Part shown: positions 18,552 to 25,526 of the stretch, piece after piece
Numbering within the stretch: position 1 is the stretch's first letter
How the letters are laid out: each line of letters opens with the position of its first letter
NCBI GenBank assembly: GCA_015655585.1
Contig: JAATEV010000024.1
Coordinates: 1 to 64,000 of the forward strand
Reading direction: 5' to 3'
DNA: 64,000 nt
From: Terriglobales bacterium
GTDB lineage: Bacteria > Acidobacteriota > Terriglobia > Terriglobales > Acidobacteriaceae
The notes under the pieces: model-generated
Database searches by the model: none
What the model was told of the DNA's origin: nothing
Seen by the model: only the letters and a program-made list of their open reading frames with translations
Made by a program: the position numbers and the translations under genes

Positions 18552-18649
18552 CTCTCGGGCTTCGACATGGATTTATGCCGAGGTAGTTTCTGCCGATGAG
18601 GTCTTAAGACAAGAGAGCTGTATAAAACTGCTATTCGAGGAACCATAAA

Positions 18650-18847
18650 ATGTCGAAACTACATCTGTTATTGGACACTCTGATTGCTGATGACTCAGGT
18701 CAAGATCTTATCGAATACGCTCTGGTAGCAGGACTGGTAGGTCTTGTTGCTACCGCAGGTATTCCTGCCGTTACGACCGCCATCTCGGCTGTTTTTAGCG
18801 CCATTACCACCAAGCTGAACACCGCCGCCGGAGTTACTCCTGGCTAA
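18650..18847 (+). CDS. flp: Flp/Fap-type pilin subunit
   Basis: A 65-residue prepilin. The leader MSKLHLLLDTLIADDSG is followed by QDLIEYALVAGLVGLVATAG, the Flp signature in which prepilin peptidase cuts after the glycine and the Glu at position +4 and Tyr at +5 are conserved, followed by a hydrophobic alpha-helix. It is the major pilin of a Tad secretion/pilus system and is assembled at the inner membrane. It precedes cpaA with a strong hairpin in between, which would favour high pilin expression relative to the assembly genes. Length is normal for the family (about 50-70). Confidence 0.95.
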   Translation: MSKLHLLLDTLIADDSGQDLIEYALVAGLVGLVATAGIPAVTTAISAVFSAITTKLNTAAGVTPG

Positions 18848-18850
18848 TGG

Positions 18851-18887
18851 AACGAGGAGGGGGCCCGGCGCTGGAGGCCCCCTCGTT
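18851..18887 (+). terminator. Hairpin after flp (attenuating terminator)
   Basis: AGGGGGCC and GGCCCCCT form an 8-bp GC-rich stem with a 9-base loop just 10 bases after the flp stop, extended by AACG/CGTT outside a small bulge. Only a weak GTTGTG follows instead of a long U-tract, so partial read-through into cpaA is likely. Confidence 0.6.
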
Positions 18888-19024
18888 GTGTCGGTTGAAT
18901 CGGGAACAAACTTGATTGTTATCGCGTAACGGAAACGTCTGTTACGCGTGTCTGGTTTTTTGCGAGCTCTGGAGCAATGCGTTCAGAGCGAAGCTTGTAC
19001 TTTTTATCTCCCTGGGGTTCTCAG

Positions 19025-19570
19025 ATGCAAACGGATATAGGAACGCTTTATTGCGCGATAGCTTCCTTTATTGCAATTCTCGCGGCTGGCTGCGATATAA
19101 GAAGCCGCAGGATACCGAACGCACTGGTTGGTCCCGCGCTTGCGCTTGGGCTATCGCTTCATCTTGCGATGGATGGATGGCGCGGACTGCTGTCGTCGTT
19201 TGCTGCCGTATGCATTGCGGGCGGAATCTTCCTGATATTTTTTATCGCCGGTGGCATGGGTGGGGGCGATGTAAAGCTGATCGCCGCGCTGGCGTCGATC
19301 GTTGGCTTGGGCTATACGGGCTATCTTCTGGTATTCACGGCGCTGGCTGGCGGAGTGATGGGAGTAGGACTCGCGCTTCTGCATGGGCAACTGCGGCAGA
19401 CCTTCTTCAATATGTCCGCTCTCGCGAGTCATCATCGCCATCAGGGTTTGTCTCCACACCCCGACCTGAACATTAAGAATATCCATACCTTGCGTCTTCC
19501 CTATGGCGTTGCGATTGCTATTGGCAGTCTGCTGACGCTTTATCTGCATACAACCCAGGGAGGACTGTAA
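19025..19570 (+). CDS. cpaA: Prepilin peptidase of the Tad system (CpaA/TadV, A24 family)
   Basis: An integral membrane aspartyl protease that processes Flp and the TadE/TadG pseudopilins. The two catalytic aspartate motifs are present: CDIRSRRIPN near the N-terminus and GGMGGGDVKL in the middle. About five or six membrane helices follow the usual short CpaA form without the methyltransferase domain. I prefer the ATG at 19025 (MQTDIGTLYCAIASF) because the first helix then starts close to the N-terminus; the ORF track's ATG at 18977 would add 16 residues. The stop overlaps the cpaB start by one base (TAATG). Confidence 0.92.
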   Translation: MQTDIGTLYCAIASFIAILAAGCDIRSRRIPNALVGPALALGLSLHLAMDGWRGLLSSFAAVCIAGGIFLIFFIAGGMGGGDVKLIAALASIVGLGYTGYLLVFTALAGGVMGVGLALLHGQLRQTFFNMSALASHHRHQGLSPHPDLNIKNIHTLRLPYGVAIAIGSLLTLYLHTTQGGL

Positions 19571-20469
19571 TGGTTCGCCGTCTTATCATTGCGCTGATCG
19601 TCGCGATCAGCATCTCGGGATTGATTACGTTCGGGATGAGCCGCAGGTTCGGCAGGCCGCATCTGCCTGCGCCGTCGAAGCTTCAGTACGTGGCTACGTC
19701 GAAGAAGATGGAAGCGGGAGAGGTGCTGAGGCTGGAGGATCTGAAGAAGATCGGCTGGCCGAGCTCGGTGCCGCTCGAAGGATCGTTCACGCGGCCGGAG
19801 GATCTGGTCGGTCGCACGCTGCTCTATCCGCTGGCGGGAAATGAGCCAATTCTGAATCAGCAGCTATCTGCTCCGGGGCTTGGTCCGGGGCTTTCGCCGA
19901 AGATTCCCGATGGGATGAGAGCGCTCTCCTTGAAGTCGGACCAGGTTGTGGGGGTCGCGGGATTTCTGCTCCCCGGCACGCATGTCGATGTTCTGGTTAC
20001 ATACCGCGCGCCGTCTTCGTCGGACCCGGTGACTGCGATTGTCTTGCAGGATGCACAGATCCTGACCGCCGGGCAGAAGATGCAGCCTGATCCTGATGGC
20101 AAGGCGACGACGGTGGATGTGGTAACAATTCTGGTCGCTCCGCAGGACGCGGAGAAGGTTGTTCTGGCCAGCGCGCAGGGAACGGTCCACTTTGTGCTGA
20201 GAAATGGATCGGACCATGCGCATCTTGATGACAAGCCGGTGCAGCTCTCCTCGCTCAATGTGTTTGCGGAGACTCGCGGCCTTCGATGCGGCGCTTCCCG
20301 ACTGTATCGAACTGTGCGCCCGCGCTCTTCGCGCCGGGCATTCGATTGTCGCGGCAATCGATATGGTGGCGGTTCAGGCTCTGGAGCCGGCGAAGACGGA
20401 GTTTACGGAGGTCTTCAAGAAGCAGAACTACGGCCTTCCCCTGCGCGATGCTCTGCTGCAGATGCTTGA
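19570..20469 (+). pseudogene. cpaB: CpaB/RcpC-like pilus protein with an out-of-frame, non-native C-terminus
   Basis: CpaB is a periplasmic SAF-domain protein thought to stabilise the Tad secretin. The N-terminal membrane anchor (LIIALIVAISISGLITFGM), the SAF region (YVATSKKMEAGEVLRLEDLK) and the RcpC core (VGVAGFLLPGTHVDVLVTY, VDVVTILVAPQDAEKVVLAS, VHFVLRN) are intact up to about LSSLNVFAE (residue 235). After that the frame reads RGLRCGASRLYRTVRPRSSR and so on. This is tadB sequence in the wrong frame, so the last roughly 62 residues are junk and the normal C-terminal motif is lost. Seen in sequence: the join near 20260-20285. Inferred: a deletion fused cpaB to tadB. Confidence 0.8.
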
Positions 20470-20815
20470 GCGCGTTCCGTCGATGGATTTGCAGGTGATG
20501 GTGACGGGAATTCTGGTGCAGAAGGACACGGGCGGAAACCTGGCGGAGATCTTCGACCGCATTGTTACGCTGACACGTGAGAGGCTGCGTATTCAAAGGG
20601 AGATTCGCGTCCATACTGCACAGGGAAGACTTACCGGCTGGATACTTTGCCTGTTGCCAATCGCTCTTCTTCTGCTGATGAACCTTGTCAATCCCGGCTA
20701 CTCCGGCGTCTTCTTCCACGACCCGCGAGGGAAAAAGATGGTGTATGCAGGACTAGTCCTTCTGCTGATTGGAATCTTCTCGATCCGGCAGATCGTCAAC
20801 GGGGTGGAGGTCTAG
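20258..20815 (+). pseudogene. tadB: TadB, 5'-truncated inner-membrane pilus assembly protein
   Basis: The region from RRLAAFDAALPDCIELCARALRAGHS onward is a clear type II secretion F domain of TadB (LPDxxxLxARALRAGHS, FKKQNYGLPLRDALLQML, ILVQKDTGGNLAEIFD, IQREIRVHTAQGRLTGWIL) followed by two C-terminal helices. The usual N-terminal 100-130 residues with membrane helices are absent; only about 186 residues remain instead of about 310. The only in-frame ATGs upstream (20204, 20216, 20228 and 20258) lie within cpaB sequence. The C-terminus and stop are normal and the stop is 3 bases before tadC. Probably non-functional, unless a truncated product is still made from 20258. Confidence 0.8.
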
Positions 20816-20818
20816 AGG

Positions 20819-21721
20819 ATGCAGATACTCTTCTACACCGCGCTTGCTGTGACTGTCTTCTGTGCACTTGCGCTTCTCCTCGTCCCTATCCTCATGCGGC
20901 CTACGCGGGAGGCGCAGCGTCTTCTCGGAGTGGTTCGGAATACACGTCCGGATCAAAGAAAGATAAGTCGGCGTGAACGTGTTGAAGAGGGATTGCTTAC
21001 CGTGGCCCGCGATTTTCGCGCATGGCTGGGGATAACGGAGAGTACCAAGGTATCGGAGCTTATGGTCTCCGCGGGTATTCGCCGTGCGGAGTCTTCGGAC
21101 CTGTTTTTTGCGGCGCAGTGCCTTTTGCCGTTGCTCGGAGTCGTAGCGGGCAGCTTTGCCAGAAGCAATACTTTTTTCTGGATTACGCTCTTTGCCGCCG
21201 TTGGATATCTTCTGCCGAATACCTGGCTGAATTATAAGATCAGCCGGAGAAGAAAGAGGATATCGCGCGGTCTTCCGGATGCAATCGATCTTCTGGTGAT
21301 CTGCGTCGACGCAGGGCTGGGGCTCGATCAGGCTCTGCTGCGGGTAAGCGCGGAGATTGCGCTGAACCATCCCGATATTCAGGAAGAGTTCAACCGCGTG
21401 AACCTAGAGCAGCGCGCTGGAGTGTCGCGTCTGGAGGCCTTCCAGAATCTGGCGAACCGGACGAAGATTCCCGAGTTTGCAACCTTCGTCAGTATGTTGA
21501 CGCAGACTGACCGCTTTGGAACCCCGATCGTAAAGGCGCTAGGCCGCTACTCGGATGATCTTCGGCTGAAACGCAGGCAGAGCGCGGAGGAGGCAGCCGC
21601 AAAGACAAAGATAAAGATCGTATTCCCGCTCGTGTTCTGTATCTTCCCCTGTCTGTTTATTGTGTTGCTTGGCCCCGCCATTCTTAGCATTATCAGCACG
21701 CTTGGAGGACTTGGAAAGTAA
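20819..21721 (+). CDS. tadC: TadC, inner-membrane type II secretion F-domain protein of the Tad system
   Basis: A 300-residue membrane protein that partners TadB at the inner-membrane platform of the pilus machine. There are helices at the N-terminus (YTALAVTVFCALALLLVPIL), in the middle (LFFAAQCLLPLLGVVAGSF and a second one) and at the C-terminus (IVFPLVFCIFPCLFIVLLGP). The F domain reads LPDAIDLLVICVDAGLGLDQ, RAGVSRLEAFQNLANRT and FVSMLTQTDRFGTPIVKAL, which is typical TadC. It is full length and starts 3 bases after tadB with a GAGG ribosome site. Its intact state contrasts with the broken tadB. Confidence 0.93.
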   Translation: MQILFYTALAVTVFCALALLLVPILMRPTREAQRLLGVVRNTRPDQRKISRRERVEEGLLTVARDFRAWLGITESTKVSELMVSAGIRRAESSDLFFAAQCLLPLLGVVAGSFARSNTFFWITLFAAVGYLLPNTWLNYKISRRRKRISRGLPDAIDLLVICVDAGLGLDQALLRVSAEIALNHPDIQEEFNRVNLEQRAGVSRLEAFQNLANRTKIPEFATFVSMLTQTDRFGTPIVKALGRYSDDLRLKRRQSAEEAAAKTKIKIVFPLVFCIFPCLFIVLLGPAILSIISTLGGLGK

Positions 21722-21800
21722 CCCGGACTATCGATCCTGACTAACTCGATAGATAAATAAAATGCTGTAATTAACCTGATGGAAAGAAGGAGATAGCGTC

Positions 21801-21896
21801 ATGGAAACCACAACTCTTGTTCGTATCGTCGCAGGTGTACTGGCAGTCGCTGTACTTGCTCTGATCGTTTACCGCAGAAAGAACCATTCGGTTTAA
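21801..21896 (+). CDS. 31-residue single-pass membrane peptide in the Tad locus
   Basis: This short ORF is not in the track. It reads METTTLVRIVAGVLAVAVLA, then LIVYRRKNHSV and a stop: one hydrophobic helix of about 19 residues followed by a positively charged YRRKNHSV tail, so the N-terminus should face out. It is preceded by GAAAGAAGGAGATAGCGTC, where AAGGAG is a good ribosome-binding site about 8 bases from the ATG. It lies between tadC and the DUF192 gene. I do not recognise a family; a small structural or regulatory membrane peptide of the pilus locus is a guess. Confidence 0.6.
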   Translation: METTTLVRIVAGVLAVAVLALIVYRRKNHSV

Positions 21897-21922
21897 CCGC
21901 CGTTCGAGAGTACGAGAAGACG

Positions 21923-22291
21923 ATGCGCACGATAAGGATCATGGACGAGACTCGCGCCAGCGTGATCGGCGACCACGTCGAGGTGGCCGAGACATCGTTG
22001 CGGCGGCTCGTCGGTCTTCTTGGTCGGCGCGGCATCGAGCCGGGAGGGGGGCTGTGGATCAGGCCCTCCTCCGGTATTCATACTTTCGGTATGTCGTTTC
22101 CGATCGATGTAATCGGACTGGATAAGGAGCTGAACGTAGTCCGGCTCTGGAACCGCATCGTGCCGTATCGCATCACCGCGCTCAGTTGGAGAATGTGCAG
22201 TGCGCTGGAACTTCCCGCCGGACGCATCGCTGAAGCAGGCGTGCAGCTTGGGGATCGACTTCGCGTGGTTCCGGGAGCAAGCCATGAGTAG
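21923..22291 (+). CDS. DUF192 family protein
   Basis: A 122-residue protein with the DUF192 pattern: VAETSLRRLVGLLGRRGIEPG, GLWIRPSSGIHTFGMSFPID, VIGLDKELNVVRL and a C-terminal ALELPAGRIAEAGVQLGDRL. The FGMxFPID segment is the most diagnostic part. The family has no agreed biochemical function. No signal peptide is visible, in contrast to many exported DUF192 members. It overlaps the TadG-like gene by 8 bases (ATGAGTAG), so translation is probably coupled; DUF192 genes do occur within Tad loci of other bacteria. Confidence 0.88.
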   Translation: MRTIRIMDETRASVIGDHVEVAETSLRRLVGLLGRRGIEPGGGLWIRPSSGIHTFGMSFPIDVIGLDKELNVVRLWNRIVPYRITALSWRMCSALELPAGRIAEAGVQLGDRLRVVPGASHE

Positions 22292-23690
22292 GCTGCGGAT
22301 ACTTAGGGATGAAAGCGGCCAGGCCGTCATCGTCGTTGCGCTCTGCATGGTCGCACTGATGGGTTTCTTAGGGCTCGCCATCGATGTTGGCGTGCTGCGC
22401 TATGCGAAGCAGAATCTCCAGACCGCGGCCGATGCGGCGGCCCTTGCCGCGGGTATGGAGATACGTGTGTGCGGCTCACAGCCGAACTGTCCTGCGATGC
22501 AGGCGGCAGCACAGAAGGCGCTGGATGAAAATGGGCTGACGGGAAGCACGTTGATGACCGGCTGCGGCTCTTCCCCCGGAAGCGGTCTCACCTTGCAGAT
22601 CAACGATCCTCCCTGCGAGCTTGGAGCCGCAGATCCAAATACCGGACGAACAAATTTTGTCGAGGCGGTTGTGTCCCGCCGCGAACAGACTTACTTTGCG
22701 CGTTTTCTGGGTATCAATAACGTGATGCTCTCTGCGCGCGCCGAAGCGTCCAGAAATCCGAATGCACCCTGTATCTATGCTCTCGATCCCACCGGAGCAG
22801 GAGCTATCTCGGTCCTTGCGGCGGTCGGTCTGCAATCGAAGTGCGGCATCGTCGACGAATCGAACTCATCGGCGGCGCTCACATGCCTCGTCGGTCTGCT
22901 TGTCTCCGCACCCAAAATCGATGTTACCGGCGGCACCGCCGGGCTTTTGTGCGGCTCGACTCCTCCGCCCAGAACTCATGTCCCTGTGCCTGTCCCCGCA
23001 GACCCGCTTGCCTATCTTCCGCCGCCTCCCCATGCGAGCGATCCCTGCCCATCGAGTCCCGCTTCCGGTAATTCATATTCTGGCTCATCGCAGCAAGTGA
23101 ATGTTGGTCTCCTGGGCAACTATGTATTCAATCAGGGGATTTATTGCGGAGGGATCAGTATCACTGCGGCAGTCTTGATGAATGTAACGTTCAACCCTGG
23201 CATCTATATTCTGCGACAGGGACCAGGAGGGTTCCTGAATCTGAGTACGACCGGCGGCTTCAGTATTACGATCAGCGCTCTCTCCTCGATTACTGGTAAT
23301 GGGGTCCTCTTCTACAACCAGGGGTCAGCAGGAAACATCCCGGGGCAAGCAGGAGGTTTTTCGATCACGGCTCCGCTGTTGAGCAACATAAGCTTGTCGG
23401 CGGCGACAAGTGGAGAGTATGGAGGCGTCCTATTTATGCAGGCTCCGCAGAATACCTCGCCCGGGAGCTTTAATGCGAACCTCCCGCTAGGCAGCAAGCT
23501 GGAAGGAGCGATCTATCTTCCCAATGCGTCGGTTAGCTATGGAATCTCCGCCATATCATCCGCCTACAACATACTTGTCGCAAAGGACATTAACTTCGAT
23601 GTCCCGGTTCTCAGCAGGTTTGGCAATAACTACGCCACGCTGGAGAATGGTTCTCCTCTGAACGGAGACGATGCGGTGCTTGTGCAGTAA
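22284..23690 (+). CDS. TadG-like Flp pilus assembly protein with a long repetitive C-terminal domain
   Basis: A 468-residue protein. I choose the ATG at 22284, which overlaps the DUF192 stop, because it gives the proper pseudopilin-like start: DESGQAVIVVALCMVALMGF followed by LAIDVGVLRYAKQNLQTAADAAALAAG, the TadE/TadG-like N-terminal signature. The C-terminal 250 residues have repeated beta-rich phrases (GGFSITISALSSITGNG, GGFSITAPLLSNISLSA, NFDVPVLSRFGNNYA) that look like a beta-solenoid. Several cysteine pairs and a proline-rich linker (CGSTPPPRTHVPVPVPADPL) separate the halves. It has no von Willebrand A domain, unlike classical TadG. Probably located in the periplasm or outer surface of the Tad machine. 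Confidence 0.82.
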   Translation: MSRLRILRDESGQAVIVVALCMVALMGFLGLAIDVGVLRYAKQNLQTAADAAALAAGMEIRVCGSQPNCPAMQAAAQKALDENGLTGSTLMTGCGSSPGSGLTLQINDPPCELGAADPNTGRTNFVEAVVSRREQTYFARFLGINNVMLSARAEASRNPNAPCIYALDPTGAGAISVLAAVGLQSKCGIVDESNSSAALTCLVGLLVSAPKIDVTGGTAGLLCGSTPPPRTHVPVPVPADPLAYLPPPPHASDPCPSSPASGNSYSGSSQQVNVGLLGNYVFNQGIYCGGISITAAVLMNVTFNPGIYILRQGPGGFLNLSTTGGFSITISALSSITGNGVLFYNQGSAGNIPGQAGGFSITAPLLSNISLSAATSGEYGGVLFMQAPQNTSPGSFNANLPLGSKLEGAIYLPNASVSYGISAISSAYNILVAKDINFDVPVLSRFGNNYATLENGSPLNGDDAVLVQ

Positions 23691-23718
23691 GCCGTTCGAA
23701 GAAAGGAGATCGACATCA

Positions 23719-24168
23719 ATGCTATCGAGAGGAATACGCCGCAGGAGGGAAGAGGATGGCACCAGCATTCTTGAGACGGCGCTCGTGCTGCCTGTCCTGC
23801 TGCTGATGCTGGTAGGCGCAGTCGATCTAGGGCGAGCCTATTACACGGCGATCGAGGTAAACTCGGCGGCACACGCGGGCGCTATGTACGGCTCGCAAAA
23901 CGCCTCGGATGTGGCAGGGATGATTACTGCCGCGAATGCCGAGGCTCCCGATGTAGCTGGTCTGACTCCGACAGCAATGTATGGATGCGAATGTTCGGAC
24001 GGTTCAGGGATTTCGCCATCCTGCAGCTCGACACCCTCGTGTCCGTATAACACGGTGTACTACGTCGAGGTGGATACGACCGCCACCTATACGCCTCTCC
24101 TGTCGCTCTCCGGTGTCTTTGGCCCATTGAACCTTAAGTCCTCGGCGCGCATGAGGGCTACTTATTAG
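23719..24168 (+). CDS. TadE-like pseudopilin
   Basis: A 149-residue minor pseudopilin. The TadE signature is EEDGTSILETALVLPVLLLM followed by LVGAVDLGRAYYTAIEVNSAAHAGAMYGS, with the conserved Glu five residues after the processing glycine. The C-terminal half contains a short disulfide-rich loop (YGCECSDGSGISPSCSSTPSC) and a beta tail. I prefer the ATG at 23719, which follows AAAGGAGATCGACATCA; the ORF track's ATG at 23671 adds 16 residues of upstream sequence overlapping the TadG-like stop. It would be processed by CpaA. Confidence 0.88.
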   Translation: MLSRGIRRRREEDGTSILETALVLPVLLLMLVGAVDLGRAYYTAIEVNSAAHAGAMYGSQNASDVAGMITAANAEAPDVAGLTPTAMYGCECSDGSGISPSCSSTPSCPYNTVYYVEVDTTATYTPLLSLSGVFGPLNLKSSARMRATY

Positions 24169-24188
24169 ATCCAGGTCAGGAGGCTCGT

Positions 24189-24677
24189 ATGAGATTGAGA
24201 GATAGGCAACTCCTGTCGGCCGAAGGCGGAAGCACGATCATCGAGTTCGCCATGAGCCTTGTGGTGTTGCTCACCTTCATGTTTGGGATCTTCGACTGCT
24301 CGCTGCTGCTCTATGCCAACCACTACGTTACCAATGCCGCCCGGGACGCGGCCCGATACGCCATGGTGCGAGGCTCAACCTGGGGCGTCGCCTGTGCTAC
24401 TCCTGCCAGTTTTTCATGTACTGCGACAGGCCCCAATGTGACGAGCTATGTACAGAGCTCCATTTCTCCGATGATCGATGCCAGCCAGCTTACAGTAACT
24501 ACAGACTGGCTCCCTACGACCCCGGCAGGTGGCGCCTGCAATAACGTTTCGGGGAACAACAGTCCGACGTGCACGGTTCGTGTGAAGGTCAACTACACGT
24601 TCCACTTTCTTCTTCCATTTTTACCTGCGGACGCTCTTACCCTGAGCAGCACTTCAGTCACTGCCATTTTGCAATAA
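24189..24677 (+). CDS. Second TadE-like pseudopilin
   Basis: A 162-residue pseudopilin-like protein. It has SAEGGSTIIEFAMSLVVLLT followed by FMFGIFDCSLLLYANHYVTNAARDAARYAMVRGS, where the IIEF and NAARDAARYA elements are the TadE pattern. The mature domain has an internal cysteine set (ACATPASFSC, GGACNNVSGNNSPTC). It is the last intact gene of the Tad cluster, 20 bases after the first TadE gene. The downstream HicB-like gene is on the other strand and converges. Confidence 0.88.
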   Translation: MRLRDRQLLSAEGGSTIIEFAMSLVVLLTFMFGIFDCSLLLYANHYVTNAARDAARYAMVRGSTWGVACATPASFSCTATGPNVTSYVQSSISPMIDASQLTVTTDWLPTTPAGGACNNVSGNNSPTCTVRVKVNYTFHFLLPFLPADALTLSSTSVTAILQ

Positions 24678-24702
24678 AGGTTCGAGCGTCCGAGGAGTCG
24701 GA

Positions 24703-24936
24703 TCAGGCAAGCTTTCCGAACTGGAAACTCGGGCGCAGGATGCGCGCATTCTTCAACCGCATCTGTTCCGACGCCAGGGACGTTTGCTCCATCCTGGTTA
24801 TCTTTTCAGAGACCGCAAGGCTGATGAAGTGATTGAGCGAGATCCCTTCTACATGCGCCAGATCATTTGCCTGCTGGCGGATCGAAGGGCATAGGCGAAG
24901 GGGAAAGCTCTGTTGCCGCTTGTACTCTTGGCTCAC
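24703..24936 (-). CDS. Ribbon-helix-helix protein, HicB-like antitoxin type
   Basis: A 77-residue protein. The segment KRQQSFPLRLCPSIRQQAND followed by LAHVEGISLNHFISLAVSEKI matches the C-terminal RHH DNA-binding part of HicB-type antitoxins, where a basic beta-strand (FPLRL) is followed by two helices ending in SLNxFIxxAVxEK. It has no HicB N-terminal RNase-H-like part and no HicA toxin ORF beside it on either strand, so it may act as a solitary repressor or be a remnant of a toxin-antitoxin pair. The upstream sequence is AT-rich and could carry its own operator. Confidence 0.7.
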   Translation of the reverse strand: MSQEYKRQQSFPLRLCPSIRQQANDLAHVEGISLNHFISLAVSEKITRMEQTSLASEQMRLKNARILRPSFQFGKLA

Positions 24937-25526
24937 TTAAAACTCCTCTATTTGGTTGGCCAACTTTTGCAAAGTTTGAATTACCAAAAAACAATTAGCA
25001 ACATAAAAAGTTACTTTTTTCGAATCTCCCCATCCTGTTTCCCGGAATGGAATTTGTGTAATTGCATTTAGTGATTACCTATGGGGCATAAGGAACTTAC
25101 ATCCATGATCCGGTCGAAGTATCGATCTATACCAAGAGGTAAGTGACGCTCTTACGGGCATTTCGTCGTGATATCAGAAGTGATGTCAATCGGCGGGTTT
25201 ATTTCTCCCCACTCAACTCAGACCTGTTTTTCGACGATATAAAAGGAAAACCGTAAGAGCGGATTTCTTCGGTTACTTTTGTAATTTTTATCTGTTTTCC
25301 GCAGGGTCTGGGGGAGTTATGCCGAAAGGTCGCAACGTTTTCGCAAAGTGAAGATACGCACAGCCTGCTTCCGAATCTTCTTGTGGCTATGCCTGCTCCC
25401 TCCCGCGACTCCATCAAGCTCTATCCTGTGCCGGCATTGCTCCGGCGATTCGTTCCACATCACATCCTTCCTTCGTACCGATTCCAAACTGCTGTCATTC
25501 GCAACATGAACTCCCAGGAGCTTTCT
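24937..25526. other. Intergenic region upstream of the Ig-repeat lipoprotein
   Basis: About 590 bases separate the divergent HicB-like gene and the lipoprotein gene. The sequence is lower in GC than its surroundings. It contains short inverted repeats such as AACCG/CGGTT near 25248-25273. The minus-strand ORF at 25199-25417 has no supporting features. Codons upstream of 25527 in the long plus-strand frame have no ribosome site, so they are counted as leader. Confidence 0.4.

Noticed and set aside
18466-18640. c-di-GMP (GEMM) riboswitch before flp
   Set aside because: The helices are real but the conserved GEMM core sequences I know are not found, so only an unnamed structure is reported.
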